A DNA stretch of 64,000 nt from Pseudomonas lini (GCF_001042905.1 NZ_JYLB01000001.1:682001-746000), one strand, 5' to 3'; numbered from the stretch's first letter, positions 1-9,011 are shown. Notes: generated by a model from the letters alone, not told the origin. Program-made: numbers and translations.

Positions 1-2
1 GC

Positions 3-311
3 GAGGAATATCGCCAGCGTCGCGATCTGGTGTGCGCGAGGTTGAGCAGTTGCCCGGGCATCCGGCCGATCAAACCCGATGGCGGAATGTTCGTGATGGT
101 CGATGTGCGCCAGACCGGGCTCGGTGCTCAAGATTTTGCCGAGCGGCTGCTTGAAGTGTATGGCGTGTCGGTGCTGGCCGGTGAAGCCTTCGGGCCTAGC
201 GCGGCGGGGCATATTCGCATTGGCCTGGTGGTGGATCAGGTGAGGCTGGCGGATGCGTGCCAGCGGATTGCGTCGTGTGCGGCGGATTTGTTGCAGGTGC
301 GGCGGGCCTGA
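3..311 (+). CDS. PLP-dependent aminotransferase, class I/II, C-terminal part
   Basis: The reading frame is open from the window edge and ends with TGA at 309-311, so only the last 102 residues are present. Motifs typical of the small domain of fold-type I aminotransferases are visible: KPDGGMFVMVDVR (a loop near the active-site entrance), then VLAGEAFGPSAAGHIRIGL, which holds the arginine that binds the substrate alpha-carboxylate (HIRIGL). The lysine that binds PLP lies upstream of the window. Family assignment is secure but the substrate cannot be judged. An arginine:pyruvate or aromatic/alanine type enzyme is possible. Confidence 0.85.
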   Translation, partial: EEYRQRRDLVCARLSSCPGIRPIKPDGGMFVMVDVRQTGLGAQDFAERLLEVYGVSVLAGEAFGPSAAGHIRIGLVVDQVRLADACQRIASCAADLLQVRRA

Positions 312-320
312 AGAAACGCG

Positions 321-395
321 AAAAGATCGCAGCCTTCGGCAGCTCCTACCCTGGAATGAGAAACCCTGTAGGAGCTGCCGAAGGCTGCGATCTTT
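321..395. repeat. REP inverted pair (GTAGGAGCTGCCGAAGGCTG type)
   Basis: Two arms, 321-349 and 368-395, are near-perfect inverted copies of one REP unit around an 18-base spacer. They lie between the convergent 3' ends of the aminotransferase gene and kguD and could fold as a bidirectional terminator-like hairpin. The same unit recurs at 15866, 27921 (variant), 43218 and 45741. Confidence 0.9.
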
Positions 396-401
396 TGATC
401 T

Positions 402-1379
402 TCAGCCTTTCCAGGCCCCAACATTCACCAGATTCGCCGGCCGCTCCCCAGCCAACGCCGCCAACAGATTATCCACCGCACACCGGGCCATCGCCTCCCG
501 CGTCTCATGCGTCGCCGACCCAATGTGCGGCGTCGCCACCACGTTGTTCAACTGCAACAACGGCGAGTCCTGCCCCAGCGGCTCCCGCTCGAACACATCC
601 AGCCCCGCCGCGCGAATCCGCTTCTGCTGCAACGCCTCGATCAGCGCTGGCTCATCTACCACCTTGCCCCGGGAAATGTTGATGAAGATCGTCTCCGGAC
701 GCATCAGGGCGAATTGTTCAGCGCCGATCAACCCTTCGGTTTCAGCAGTCAGCGGCAACGTCAGGCAAACGAAATCGGCCTGCTGCAACAACTCGCTCAG
801 GCTGCGGTATTGCGCGTTGAATCGCTGTTCCACCGCCGGTTTCGGCGAATGGCTGTGATACAGAACCGGCATCCCAAAACCGAAATGCCCGCGCTGCGCC
901 AGCGCCTCACCAATGCGCCCCATGCCGATGATGCCCAGCGTCTTGCCATGCACATCGCTGCCGAAATGCGCCGGGCCAATGTTGCGGTTCCACTGGCCGG
1001 CGCGAACCATGTTGGCCAGTTCCACCACGCGCCGGGCGGTGGCCAGGATCAGCGCGAAACCTGTGTCGGCGGTGGTTTCGGTCAATACGTCAGGGGTGTT
1101 GCTGAGCAGGATTCGCCGTTCGGTCAGGTAGTCGATGTCGTAGTTGTCGACGCCGACGGACACGCTGGCAATGGCTTCCAGATTCGGCGCCAGATCCAAT
1201 AATCCGGCGTCCAGTTTCAGACTGGCGCCGAGCAACCCGTGGGCGCAGGGCAGGGCCTGGCGCAGTTTTGCCAGACCCTCGGCGTCGAGGTTGTCGATCA
1301 GCGTCACCTCGGTCTGCTCATGCAAACGAGCCATCAGCAGCGGCGAGAGTTTCTTGTACAGCACAACCTGCTTTTTCAT
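402..1379 (-). CDS. kguD: 2-ketogluconate-6-phosphate reductase KguD (D-2-hydroxyacid dehydrogenase family)
   Basis: A 325-residue NAD(P)H-dependent D-2-hydroxyacid dehydrogenase. The Rossmann motif GIIGMGRIGEAL lies near residue 148. The catalytic triad is Arg237 (ISRGKVVDEP), a Glu near 264 (DVFEREP) and His285 (TPHIGSAT). In the ketogluconate pathway it would reduce 2-keto-6-phosphogluconate to 6-phosphogluconate in the cytoplasm, feeding the Entner-Doudoroff route. It is the last gene of the kguEKTD operon and begins 21 bases after kguT. I chose the MKKQ start because family members begin this way; in-frame ATG codons a few bases upstream (up to 1400) are possible. Enzyme class is certain; the specific role is inferred from the operon. 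Confidence 0.9.
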   Translation of the reverse strand: MKKQVVLYKKLSPLLMARLHEQTEVTLIDNLDAEGLAKLRQALPCAHGLLGASLKLDAGLLDLAPNLEAIASVSVGVDNYDIDYLTERRILLSNTPDVLTETTADTGFALILATARRVVELANMVRAGQWNRNIGPAHFGSDVHGKTLGIIGMGRIGEALAQRGHFGFGMPVLYHSHSPKPAVEQRFNAQYRSLSELLQQADFVCLTLPLTAETEGLIGAEQFALMRPETIFINISRGKVVDEPALIEALQQKRIRAAGLDVFEREPLGQDSPLLQLNNVVATPHIGSATHETREAMARCAVDNLLAALAGERPANLVNVGAWKG

Positions 1380-1400
1380 CGTCATCATCTCTACATCCAA

Positions 1401-2687
1401 TCAAGAATGAGCCGCCACTGACCGGGGCACAGCGACCCGGTCACTGGTGCCGGGTTTGAGGAAAATTGTCAGCACCACCGACAGCAGCAGGGCGCCGCTC
1501 ATCAGCAGATAAGACGCACCGGGCGATCCGGTGGAGCTATTCAGGTAACCCACCAGATAAGAACCACCAAACGAACCGAGTGCGCCCATGCTGTTGATCA
1601 ACGCCATGGCGCCACCGGCGACGTTGGCCGGGAGGATTTCCGGGACGATGGCGAAAAACGGCCCGTAGGGGGCGTACATGCAGGCGCCGGCAATTACCAG
1701 CAGCGTGTAGGACCACCAGAAATGTTCCGCGCCCAAAGCGTAGGAGCCATAGAACGCAATCGAGGCGATCAGCAGCGGTGGCCAGACGAAGCGTTTGCGC
1801 TTCTGCAGTTTGTCCGAGCCCCAGGACACCAGCAGCATGCCGATCACTGCGGCGAGGTACGGCAACGACGACAGCCAACCGGCTTCGATCATGTCCATCT
1901 GCGCGCCGGCCTTGAGGATCGATGGCAGCCACAACACGAAACCGTAGACGCCAATGCTCCAGCAGAAAAACTGCAACGCAAGGATGATCACTTTCGGCGA
2001 GCGGAAGGCTTCGGCGTAGTTTTTCACCGCTTTGATGCCGACCTGTTCAGCGGCCAGGGCACTTTCCAGGTCCTGCTTTTCCTGGTCGCTCAGCCACTTG
2101 GCCTGAGCCGGACGATCATCGGCCAGCCGCCACCAGATAAACGCCCACAGCACCGCCGGCAGTCCTTCGATGATGAACATCCAGCGCCAGCTGAAATGCT
2201 GGATCAGGTAGCCCGAGACCACAGACATCCAGAGCATGGTCACCGGGTTGCCGAGGATCAGGAAGGTGTTGGCGCGCGAGCGTTCGGCGCGAGTGAACCA
2301 GTGGCACAGGTACACCAGCATCGCCGGCATCACCGCGGCTTCGACCACCCCGAGCATGAAGCGAATCACGATCAGCCAGTAGGCGTTGGAGACGATCCCG
2401 GTCAAGGTCGCCAGGCCACCCCAGAGGATCAGGCTGACGAAAATCAGTTTCTTCACGCTGTGCTTCTGGGCGTAGATCGCGCCAGGGATCTGGAAGAAGA
2501 AGTAACCGAGGAAGAACAGCGCGCCGAGCAGGGACGACAGCCCGGGGGTGATCATCAGGTCCGCAGCCATTCCAGAGGCGGCGGCAAATCCATAGTTGGC
2601 GCGGTCCAGATACGCCAGGCTGTAGGTGATGAAAACGATCGGCATGATGTACCACCAGCGGCGGGTGGCCAGTATTGCGGTTTTCAT
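1401..2687 (-). CDS. kguT: 2-ketogluconate transporter KguT (MFS, anion:cation symporter type)
   Basis: A 428-residue major facilitator protein with about 12 hydrophobic segments. The N-terminus (MPIVFITYSLAYLDRANYGF) carries the YLDRxNxG signature of the anion:cation symporter family. Third structural gene of the operon, between kguK and kguD, where 2-ketogluconate transporters sit in other Pseudomonas. It would import 2-ketogluconate, made in the periplasm from glucose, across the inner membrane. A clear AGGAG ribosome site precedes the ATG. The gap to kguK holds a REP pair that could attenuate the downstream message. Confidence 0.9.
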   Translation of the reverse strand: MKTAILATRRWWYIMPIVFITYSLAYLDRANYGFAAASGMAADLMITPGLSSLLGALFFLGYFFFQIPGAIYAQKHSVKKLIFVSLILWGGLATLTGIVSNAYWLIVIRFMLGVVEAAVMPAMLVYLCHWFTRAERSRANTFLILGNPVTMLWMSVVSGYLIQHFSWRWMFIIEGLPAVLWAFIWWRLADDRPAQAKWLSDQEKQDLESALAAEQVGIKAVKNYAEAFRSPKVIILALQFFCWSIGVYGFVLWLPSILKAGAQMDMIEAGWLSSLPYLAAVIGMLLVSWGSDKLQKRKRFVWPPLLIASIAFYGSYALGAEHFWWSYTLLVIAGACMYAPYGPFFAIVPEILPANVAGGAMALINSMGALGSFGGSYLVGYLNSSTGSPGASYLLMSGALLLSVVLTIFLKPGTSDRVAVPRSVAAHS

Positions 2688-2770
2688 AGTGATGCTCCTG
2701 AGCTTGTTGTTTTTGTCGCAGCAGGTATCGGTTTTAAATCAGTTTTTTGCGGTGATTGTTATTGCCTCTT

Positions 2771-2833
2771 CGCGGGCAAGCCTCGCTCCTACAGGATTTG
2801 CGCGGATCCCTGTAGGAGCGAGGCTTGCCCGCG
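2771..2833. repeat. REP inverted pair overlapping the 3' end of kguK
   Basis: Arms 2771-2795 and 2808-2833 (core GCGGGCAAGCCTCGCTCCTA and its complement) form a long hairpin. The kguK reading frame runs into this element and stops at the TAG inside CTGTAGGAGC (2789-2791), so the last residues of KguK are encoded by REP sequence. Confidence 0.9.
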
Positions 2834-3778
2834 AACGGCGTCCTCAAATTCGGCGAACATTTCGACTCGGCTGGGCAACCCCTCCATATCCCCACGGCTC
2901 TGCACCGCGCGGCTTCCGATCCAGTTGGCACGCTGCACGGCGTGGGCAACGCTGTGGTTTTCCAGCAGGGCGCTGATCAGGCCGACGGCAAACCCGTCAC
3001 CGGCACCTACCGTATCGACCACCGTCTCCACCGGCACGCCAGCAACGAAACCTTCATCCCGCCGGGTTCGGTAATACGCGCCGTGCGGCCCGAGCTTGAT
3101 CGCCACAATGTCAGCACCCTGGTCGAGGTAAAACGCCGCAATGTCAGCGGGGTCTTCAAAACCGGTCAGCAAACGCCCTTCGCTCAAACCCGGCAGCACC
3201 CAATGGGCGAGGGCGGCGAGGCGGTTGATCTCGGTGATCATCTGTTGCTCGCTGGCCCATAGACTCGGGCGCAGGTTCGGGTCGAACGACACGCTGCGCC
3301 CGGCATTACGCATGCGAGTCATCAGCTCGAAGGACATTTCCCGGGCCGATGCCGACAAGGCCGGGGGAATGCCGGTGGCGTGCAAGTGCCGGGCATTGAG
3401 CAGTTGCGGCGCAATGGACTGCACCGACAAATGACTGGCCGCCGAGCCACGGCGGAAATACTCGACAACCGGATCGCTACCATCATCGGCGCGAGACTTG
3501 AGTTGAAAACCGGTGGGGTGCGCCGGGTCGACCTCGACATGACTGCAATCCAGGCCTTGTTTTTCCAGCGTATCGATGACGAACCTGCCGAGCGAGTCCG
3601 CGCCAACCCGGCTCAGCCAGGCGACGTTAAAACCCAACCGCGACAAGCCAATGGCGACATTGCTGTCGGCCCCGGCAATGCGCTTGTGGAACTGGCCGAC
3701 GTCAGCCAGCTCGCCGTTCTGCTCGGCGACGAACATCGCCATGGTTTCACCGAACGACAGAATATCGATCTCAGACAT
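2789..3778 (-). CDS. kguK: 2-ketogluconokinase KguK (PfkB/ribokinase family)
   Basis: A 329-residue PfkB-family sugar kinase. N-terminal FGETMAMF and [14 protein letters not shown] match the substrate-side PfkB signature. [13 protein letters not shown] near residue 250 contains the catalytic Asp and anion hole. It phosphorylates 2-ketogluconate at C6 with ATP. The ATG at 3778 overlaps the kguE stop by eight bases, suggesting translational coupling. An upstream GTG-type start would add 16 unlike residues and is rejected. The C-terminus ([14 protein letters not shown]) is translated from a REP element and is probably lineage-specific. Confidence 0.92.
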   Translation of the reverse strand: MSEIDILSFGETMAMFVAEQNGELADVGQFHKRIAGADSNVAIGLSRLGFNVAWLSRVGADSLGRFVIDTLEKQGLDCSHVEVDPAHPTGFQLKSRADDGSDPVVEYFRRGSAASHLSVQSIAPQLLNARHLHATGIPPALSASAREMSFELMTRMRNAGRSVSFDPNLRPSLWASEQQMITEINRLAALAHWVLPGLSEGRLLTGFEDPADIAAFYLDQGADIVAIKLGPHGAYYRTRRDEGFVAGVPVETVVDTVGAGDGFAVGLISALLENHSVAHAVQRANWIGSRAVQSRGDMEGLPSRVEMFAEFEDAVRGQASLLQGSAQIL

Positions 3779-4553
3779 GAGCAGACTCCAGGCGGGATTG
3801 ACCGAGGCGGGCGAGGGCGGCGACATGCTCGCTGGTCAACTGCACCAGGTCATCGCCTTGCAGCGGATACTCCGCCGCGCGCATCACACCGTGATCCATG
3901 TGCTGCAGCAATTGGCCCCACAGATGCAGATCGCTGGCGGCCGGAGGCACCGCCACCAGTTTGCCGTCGGCCCGGCGCGCCACCGCTTTGCAGTGCACGT
4001 AGCCGACATGTCGACCGAGCAACCGCGCAGCGCTGGCGGCGGATTGGTCCTGCCATTGCCAGTTGCCGATATCGAAGGTCATTTTGATCGGCAGATGGTG
4101 TTGCTCGACGTCGGCGAAGAAGCACTGGAACGGTTCGATTCGGCCGCCGTGCAAGGTCTGGTCGTTCTCCACCAGCAGCTTCACCGGGCTCTGTTGCAAC
4201 TGCAGCGCCAGTGTTTGCAGATCATTGTTGTCGGTGAAATAACCCAGGGAGACTTTCAGCCATTTGGCACCGAATGCCTTGGCGCGTTTCAGGGTCGAGA
4301 GCAGTTCCGGGTTGGGTGTCGACTGCCCGGCCAGCCACAATTCCATCGGCGAGGAATACACACTTTCGAGACCCCGGGATTGCGTGGCGTCAGCCAGTTG
4401 CGCGGGGTCTTCGAGGGTCAGCAGCTCTTCGCGCCATTCGATGTGCGTGGCATGGGCGGCGGCCAATATCTCGACAAAGCTACCTTGGCCGCGTTGGCGT
4501 ACAAGGTCCGCGCCGTAGCTGGACAGGCTGATGGAAACGGGTGGTTTGTTCAT
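3771..4553 (-). CDS. kguE: Sugar phosphate isomerase/epimerase family protein KguE
   Basis: A 260-residue TIM-barrel protein of the xylose isomerase-like superfamily. [11 protein letters not shown] and the later FDIGNWQW and GYVHCKAV segments fit strand ends that carry metal-binding Glu, Asp and His. First gene of kguEKTD. Its exact reaction in ketogluconate use is not established. An AGAGGTGA ribosome site lies upstream of the ATG, and a perfect PtxS operator (4567-4580) lies 14 bases upstream of the start, so PtxS would control this promoter. Confidence 0.88.
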   Translation of the reverse strand: MNKPPVSISLSSYGADLVRQRGQGSFVEILAAAHATHIEWREELLTLEDPAQLADATQSRGLESVYSSPMELWLAGQSTPNPELLSTLKRAKAFGAKWLKVSLGYFTDNNDLQTLALQLQQSPVKLLVENDQTLHGGRIEPFQCFFADVEQHHLPIKMTFDIGNWQWQDQSAASAARLLGRHVGYVHCKAVARRADGKLVAVPPAASDLHLWGQLLQHMDHGVMRAAEYPLQGDDLVQLTSEHVAALARLGQSRLESAHV

Positions 4554-4566
4554 TGTTATTCACCTC

Positions 4567-4580
4567 TGAAACCGGTTTCA
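4567..4580. promoter_or_regulatory. PtxS operator upstream of kguE
   Basis: The perfect palindrome TGAAACCGGTTTCA matches the published Pseudomonas PtxS operator. It sits between the kguE promoter region and its start codon. Known biology: PtxS represses here and is released by 2-ketogluconate. Confidence 0.92.
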
Positions 4581-4636
4581 TTTTTGGTCAAAAAAAACTG
4601 ACTGCTTTAAGGATGTGTTGTTCTTTCGGGCCTCTT

Positions 4637-4807
4637 CGCGGGCAAGCCCGCTCCCACAGGTTTTGTGAACGCCACAGATCCCTGTTATTTGGTCAAAAAA
4701 ATATTCATGTGAGTTGTGGGGTGGTCTTTGGGGCTCCATCGCGGGCAAGCCCGCTCCCACAGGTTTTGTGAACACCCCAGATCCCTGTGGGAGCGGGCTT
4801 GCCCGCG
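4637..4807. repeat. Three REP units: a truncated unit and an inverted pair
   Basis: A single arm at 4637-4660 is followed by a spacer almost identical to the spacer of the complete pair at 4740-4807 (TTTTGTGAAC..CCCAGATCCCTGT), but its second arm is missing and the similarity breaks after CCCTGT. A 14-base direct repeat, TTTGGTCAAAAAAA, occurs at 4583 and 4688, either side of the lone arm. This looks like a duplicated REP doublet that lost one arm. Confidence 0.85.
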
Positions 4808-4822
4808 AAGAGGCCCGAACAT

Positions 4823-5848
4823 TCACCAAAGATTCCCCAGGGTCGACCCTCGAACAATCAGCCGCGCCGGAAAATCCAGGTTCCGCACCGGCCCATCATC
4901 CCCACGCAGTCGCTTGAACAAACATTCAAACGCACTCGCGCCAATCTCCGCCGTCGGCTGGGCGAGGGCGGTAATCCCGCTGCCCACCAACGGATACCAA
5001 TCCAGATCATCGAGGGCAATCAGCCCGACATCCTCGAACAGGTTGCACTTCAATTCACGCAACGAATGGGTGCTGGCCAGCGCGGCGATACCGTTGGCAC
5101 AAAACAGCGCTTTCGGGCCAGGGCCGGGAGTTTGCAGAAAGGCTTTCAAACGAGCGGTCAGATCGCCGCCAGTTTCAACCACCGCGCCCGAGAGCGCCGG
5201 ACGCTGCTCGATCTGCGCCTTGAAACTGCTGACCCGCTCGATCCGCGAACTGGTGCCGTCATAAGGTTCGGTGACCATCAGCACATCGCGATAACCGCGT
5301 TCTTCAAGGTGGGCAACTGCCATCTCGACAGCGGCCGGATTATCCAGCCCCACCAGATCGCTCTCGAGCTGATCGACCTTGCGATCCACCAGCACCATGG
5401 GCATTTCCCGATGCAGTTCGCGCAGCTCATCGCGGTGATGGCCGAGGGTGTTCACGATCAAGCCTTCGATGTTGTACGAACGCAGCAACGCCAGGTGCTG
5501 ACGCTCCTGCTCGTCATCGCGATCGGTGTTGCACACCACCAGGCTGTAGCCGTGCTGACGGCAAGCGGTTTCCACCCCGTGCATCACGGCAATCGAATAA
5601 GGGTTACGGATATCGGCCACCAACATGCCGATCAGACGGGTGCGCCCACGCTTCAGACCGCGAGCCATCTGGTTCGGGCGATAACCCAATTCGCTGATCG
5701 CCTGCTCGATGCGCTGGGCAATGGCATCGGAGAGCAGGGCACGGTCGTCGCCGATGAAACGCGAGACGCTGGCCTTGGAGACGCCGGCGTGTTCAGCGAC
5801 GTCGAGCATGGTCACACGGCTGCGTTGGGCGGCGGAGAAGTCGTTCAC
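4823..5848 (-). CDS. ptxS: LacI-family transcriptional regulator PtxS
   Basis: A 341-residue LacI/GalR repressor. The helix-turn-helix and hinge lie at the N-terminus (TMLDVAEHAGVSKASVSRF), followed by a periplasmic-binding-protein-like sensor domain (GMLVADIRNPYSIAVMHGVE onward). PtxS represses its own gene and the kgu operon and responds to 2-ketogluconate. I chose the GTG at 5848 because PtxS proteins begin (M)xDFSxAQRSRVTMLDVAEHAG and an AAGG ribosome site is nine bases away. The longer in-frame extension to 5929 would run through the PtxS operator at 5888-5901. The gene lies directly upstream of kguE on the same strand. Confidence 0.93.
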   Translation of the reverse strand: MNDFSAAQRSRVTMLDVAEHAGVSKASVSRFIGDDRALLSDAIAQRIEQAISELGYRPNQMARGLKRGRTRLIGMLVADIRNPYSIAVMHGVETACRQHGYSLVVCNTDRDDEQERQHLALLRSYNIEGLIVNTLGHHRDELRELHREMPMVLVDRKVDQLESDLVGLDNPAAVEMAVAHLEERGYRDVLMVTEPYDGTSSRIERVSSFKAQIEQRPALSGAVVETGGDLTARLKAFLQTPGPGPKALFCANGIAALASTHSLRELKCNLFEDVGLIALDDLDWYPLVGSGITALAQPTAEIGASAFECLFKRLRGDDGPVRNLDFPARLIVRGSTLGNLW

Positions 5849-5887
5849 GGTTTTTAACCTTGTTATTGGTGTTTGTGTAGATGGCTT

Positions 5888-5901
5888 TGAAACCGGTTTC
5901 A
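5888..5901. promoter_or_regulatory. PtxS operator upstream of ptxS
   Basis: A second perfect copy of TGAAACCGGTTTCA, 40 bases upstream of the ptxS GTG start. It supports autorepression and confirms the identity of the regulator. Confidence 0.92.
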
Positions 5902-5977
5902 GAAGACACCATTCACAAAGAGCCGTCAAGTCAGAGGAACCTCAGTGCGTAGGAAAAAGCCGACGAACGGTGGCTTT

Positions 5978-5997
5978 ACCTGTCAGATATGACAGTA
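5978..5997 (+). promoter_or_regulatory. Lux-box-like palindrome upstream of the 6066 gene
   Basis: ACCTGTCAGATATGACAGTA fits the CT-N12-AG pattern of LuxR-type boxes and has a perfect CTGTCA-N4-TGACAG core. A -10-like TAATTT lies at 6021-6026, so the box centre falls close to -42 of the implied start site. Related boxes precede the genes starting at 12024, 13163 and 15054. The motif is seen directly; the type of regulator is inferred. Confidence 0.7.
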
Positions 5998-6065
5998 GCC
6001 ATGCGCTTCAACTCGGCGCTTAATTTTATTCAGCACCAGAGAATACTTTCACGAGGACTTGTGAC

Positions 6066-6869
6066 ATGGCGCCCAGTAAACCACTTACATTCGACGCGCC
6101 GAAAGTTACTGGTGTGGCTGATCCTGATGTGGATCCGGAGGGGTATATCCCACTTCCATTGCTGCTCACGGGCATTGATGTGGTAATCCCCTTGTGGGAC
6201 GAACCGGCATCCAGACCGGGAGAACGGGACATTCTGACCGTTCGGTTTTTACAACCAGAACAGCCGCCGGTAAAAATAGAAAATACCTACGAGCCAGCGG
6301 ATATGAAACCAGAATTCATTATCCATATCGGTCCGGAGTATCTGCGGAATAATGGGCAAGGTGAGTTGTGGTATGAACTTCTTGATACTGCTGATAATCC
6401 ATCATTTTCAATTCGTCGGCGACTGACCATTGATCATACTCCTATTAAAGTCGATCTTGAGGAAGCCGCTTTTTCTCATGTAAACGCTTGGGGTTATCTA
6501 AATTGCGACACTGTTCCTCCACTATGGGACGGCGTCACAGTCAGTGTTCCAAAGCTCGCGGATTTTAATGTCGGAGATCGTTGCGAGGTGCTCTGGAAAG
6601 GCTACTCAAGTCTTAATGGCAGTGGTCCTGAACTCAGTGAGGCTAGAAAGAGCGTCATACGTCCAGCTTTAAGTGATCAAGATATCCGCGAAGGGTACTC
6701 CTTGGTTATCGAGCCTTACGGCACTCATATAAAACCGATGGTGAGCAATGCCTCTGCGACTATTGAGTACCGGGTATATCGCGGCATGAGGCTTGTAGGG
6801 ATATCAAAGGTCGCATTGGTAAAAATAGACAGGATCAGACCTGGCGAAGAACTTCCGTGCGGGCCTTGA
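6066..6869 (+). CDS. Uncharacterised beta-rich protein (Ig-like modules suspected)
   Basis: A 267-residue protein I do not recognise. It is less GC-rich than its neighbours and has no signal peptide or membrane segment. Alternating hydrophobic patterns suggest two beta-sandwich modules, the second ending YRVYRGMRLVGISKVALVKI. That ending resembles VSYKMFRGVREIATSNVDIKF in the next gene, suggesting the two proteins share a repeat unit. A GAGG ribosome site precedes the ATG and a lux-box-like palindrome lies 69-88 bases upstream. It is probably the first gene of a pair with the 6970 gene. Function unknown. Confidence 0.75.
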   Translation: MAPSKPLTFDAPKVTGVADPDVDPEGYIPLPLLLTGIDVVIPLWDEPASRPGERDILTVRFLQPEQPPVKIENTYEPADMKPEFIIHIGPEYLRNNGQGELWYELLDTADNPSFSIRRRLTIDHTPIKVDLEEAAFSHVNAWGYLNCDTVPPLWDGVTVSVPKLADFNVGDRCEVLWKGYSSLNGSGPELSEARKSVIRPALSDQDIREGYSLVIEPYGTHIKPMVSNASATIEYRVYRGMRLVGISKVALVKIDRIRPGEELPCGP

Positions 6870-6969
6870 GTGAGCATGGAAATAAGTGGAGAAGGCAGAG
6901 GCGCACGAAGTGATTATTCCTGTCTGAATTCGTTGCGCTCTCAATTATAAATGTATGGAGACGGTTAAA

Positions 6970-8994
6970 ATGAACGCAATAGTTGAACAGGCCATAGTGT
7001 CAAGAAGAGCAGTGCTTCAAGAAAAATACACCAGAGCAGGCGATGCCCTCGCGGATCCTCCCAAGCCGGTTACCTTCCCAGCACAAACATTGTTGCCCGA
7101 CTTACGGATACCCATCGCTGACTTGCTGTCGCCCTTGAAGTACGTCGTTCCCCAGCCATTGCTAGAAGACGATGAAGATTTTCTACAACCTCAGATTCGT
7201 AAATTAGGAGATGCTACCTGGATAGATATTGCTCCCGGCCAATTTATTGAGTTGGGCCCAGTGGCTGACAGGGATTGGACAGTGCCGTTTGAGATTGCAG
7301 TAAGCTTCTTGATAGAGGCACTCACGCCTGAGCCCCCTACTGAATATGAAATGCGATACATCTATTGGGCTGGAGGAACGAACGACGGTATATCGGATAG
7401 AACTCTGTACACGATTGACCTGACATATCCCTACAAAGTGAAAAGTCCGGCATCGGACCGTACGCCGGGTGCACCAACGTGGCCTGCCGATCTGGGCCCG
7501 ACCGTCCCGATCGATGAAGCTTATCTTGAAGGCAAGTCTGGGATCCTTGTAAAGCCTGCTACTTCTCCCACTTATCATGAGACTGATATTTACAAGTTCT
7601 ACTGGGGGCCTGCACCTGATCCGGATCGTGACCCGCCAGTGTTTGAAGGCGCATTGAACACTTTAAGGGAGGCATTAATTCCTGCCGATGTATTTAAAAA
7701 TGGGGATGAGGGTGCCAATCAGCTTATATACAGAGCGACAGACTTGCCGGGGAATGTGGGAAAGAGATCAAATTTCAGCCAGCGGAATGTAGTTTTTTTG
7801 CCTGACCCGGACCCTGACACGGTCTTGCCTCCAGTGCTTCCTTTGGCGAATGGTGAAAGTGGCGATGATCTGATCGATCTGGCTGACACTCAATTCGATG
7901 CAAGAGGTGTGCAAATCGACGTTATGGTACCGACGCCAAACGCGCCAGGTGACACAATCGTTGCTTACTTGGGAGGCAAACCTGTTGGTCCAGAGCAAAG
8001 AGTGGGAGCTGAAGTTAAATTAACATTTTTTGCGAGCTATGATCTTGTAAAAGAAGTTTATGGCAACACCGACGGGACGGTAATTATAAACGTTAGCTAT
8101 AAAATGTTTCGAGGTGTCCGTGAGATAGCCACAAGTAATGTCGACATAAAGTTTGATATTTCATTCATTGGCCCTGATCCAATTCTTATCGGGTTGGAAG
8201 CGCCCAGTCTGACAACGACAAACGGTAGCACTGATGAAATATTGGAGTCGGACTTCGGCGACAATGGAATACAGATTCGTATTAAGATTTTTGATGCTCC
8301 TCCTACTGAAGAGGGCTGGCTGATTGATGTTTTCTATAATGATGTCAAGATCGGTTCACCTATTCCTTTGACAACAGGAGAGGAAGGCACCACGCTTTCT
8401 GTGCCACTGCCTTGGGCGACCGTGCTTGCCCAACAAAGTGGCACCAAAATCTTGCGTTACACATTGTATACGCCAACCGGTGTTAATCCGACACAGTCCC
8501 GTACCAAGGATATCGTTGTAGAAGAATTTCCAATTGAAATGGCTGCGCCGGAAGTATTAAAGCTTGCAGGTCCACTTAAAAGAATTGGTTGCACCACTTT
8601 GAACTTCCCTTCGGAGCTGGATCCAGGGGATGGGACTGCCAGGCGAAATCTATTGGTGCGCGTGCTTAAAAATCAATACACGGTTGATGGTGAAACAATT
8701 ACTCTGAAATATTATGCATACACCACTGACCCGGCAGTGCCAATTCCTGATACAGATGCCGAAGCTACGTTCGAAATTTCTGGCACATATCCTGACGATG
8801 GCGCCCTCATTAGTATAGGTGACTACATGGAAGACTTCAGACCGGCACACGCTGCAAATGCCAGAATCACCTATACAATTTCGCGCGGAGGTGCAGGAAA
8901 TAATCCAACACCTGAATCACTGGCTGCTGTTCATCGGTTGGATCTGGATAATAGTGAGGGCCAGTTCTGTGAAGAAGTGCATCCTCTTCCATAG
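6970..8994 (+). CDS. Uncharacterised large protein with repeated Ig-like beta modules
   Basis: A 674-residue protein without signal peptide or transmembrane segment. It shows repeating units of roughly 100-130 residues with proline and aspartate-rich linkers (PDPDPDTVLPPVLPLANGES, FIGPDPILIGLEAPSLTTT), typical of tandem beta-sandwich domains. The start at 6970 is preferred over the ATG at 6955, because GGAG at 6957-6960 then serves as ribosome site with nine-base spacing. It lies 100 bases after the 6066 gene, probably in one transcript, and is followed by a hairpin terminator. AT-rich codon use suggests acquisition by transfer. An adhesin, toxin-delivery or surface role is possible, but no secretion signal is visible. 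Confidence 0.75.
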   Translation: MNAIVEQAIVSRRAVLQEKYTRAGDALADPPKPVTFPAQTLLPDLRIPIADLLSPLKYVVPQPLLEDDEDFLQPQIRKLGDATWIDIAPGQFIELGPVADRDWTVPFEIAVSFLIEALTPEPPTEYEMRYIYWAGGTNDGISDRTLYTIDLTYPYKVKSPASDRTPGAPTWPADLGPTVPIDEAYLEGKSGILVKPATSPTYHETDIYKFYWGPAPDPDRDPPVFEGALNTLREALIPADVFKNGDEGANQLIYRATDLPGNVGKRSNFSQRNVVFLPDPDPDTVLPPVLPLANGESGDDLIDLADTQFDARGVQIDVMVPTPNAPGDTIVAYLGGKPVGPEQRVGAEVKLTFFASYDLVKEVYGNTDGTVIINVSYKMFRGVREIATSNVDIKFDISFIGPDPILIGLEAPSLTTTNGSTDEILESDFGDNGIQIRIKIFDAPPTEEGWLIDVFYNDVKIGSPIPLTTGEEGTTLSVPLPWATVLAQQSGTKILRYTLYTPTGVNPTQSRTKDIVVEEFPIEMAAPEVLKLAGPLKRIGCTTLNFPSELDPGDGTARRNLLVRVLKNQYTVDGETITLKYYAYTTDPAVPIPDTDAEATFEISGTYPDDGALISIGDYMEDFRPAHAANARITYTISRGGAGNNPTPESLAAVHRLDLDNSEGQFCEEVHPLP

Positions 8995-9011
8995 ATAAAG
9001 ACTGGCTTGTA

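Noticed and set aside
5980..5995. CTGTCA repeats as Pho boxes
   Set aside because: Pho boxes are direct CTGTCAT repeats with 11-base periodicity; here the halves are inverted.
6919..6936. Possible fifth lux-box-like site (CTGTCTGAATTCGTTG) upstream of the 6970 gene
   Set aside because: It does not keep CT-N12-AG and has only half a core; the 6970 gene is more likely read from the 6066 promoter.
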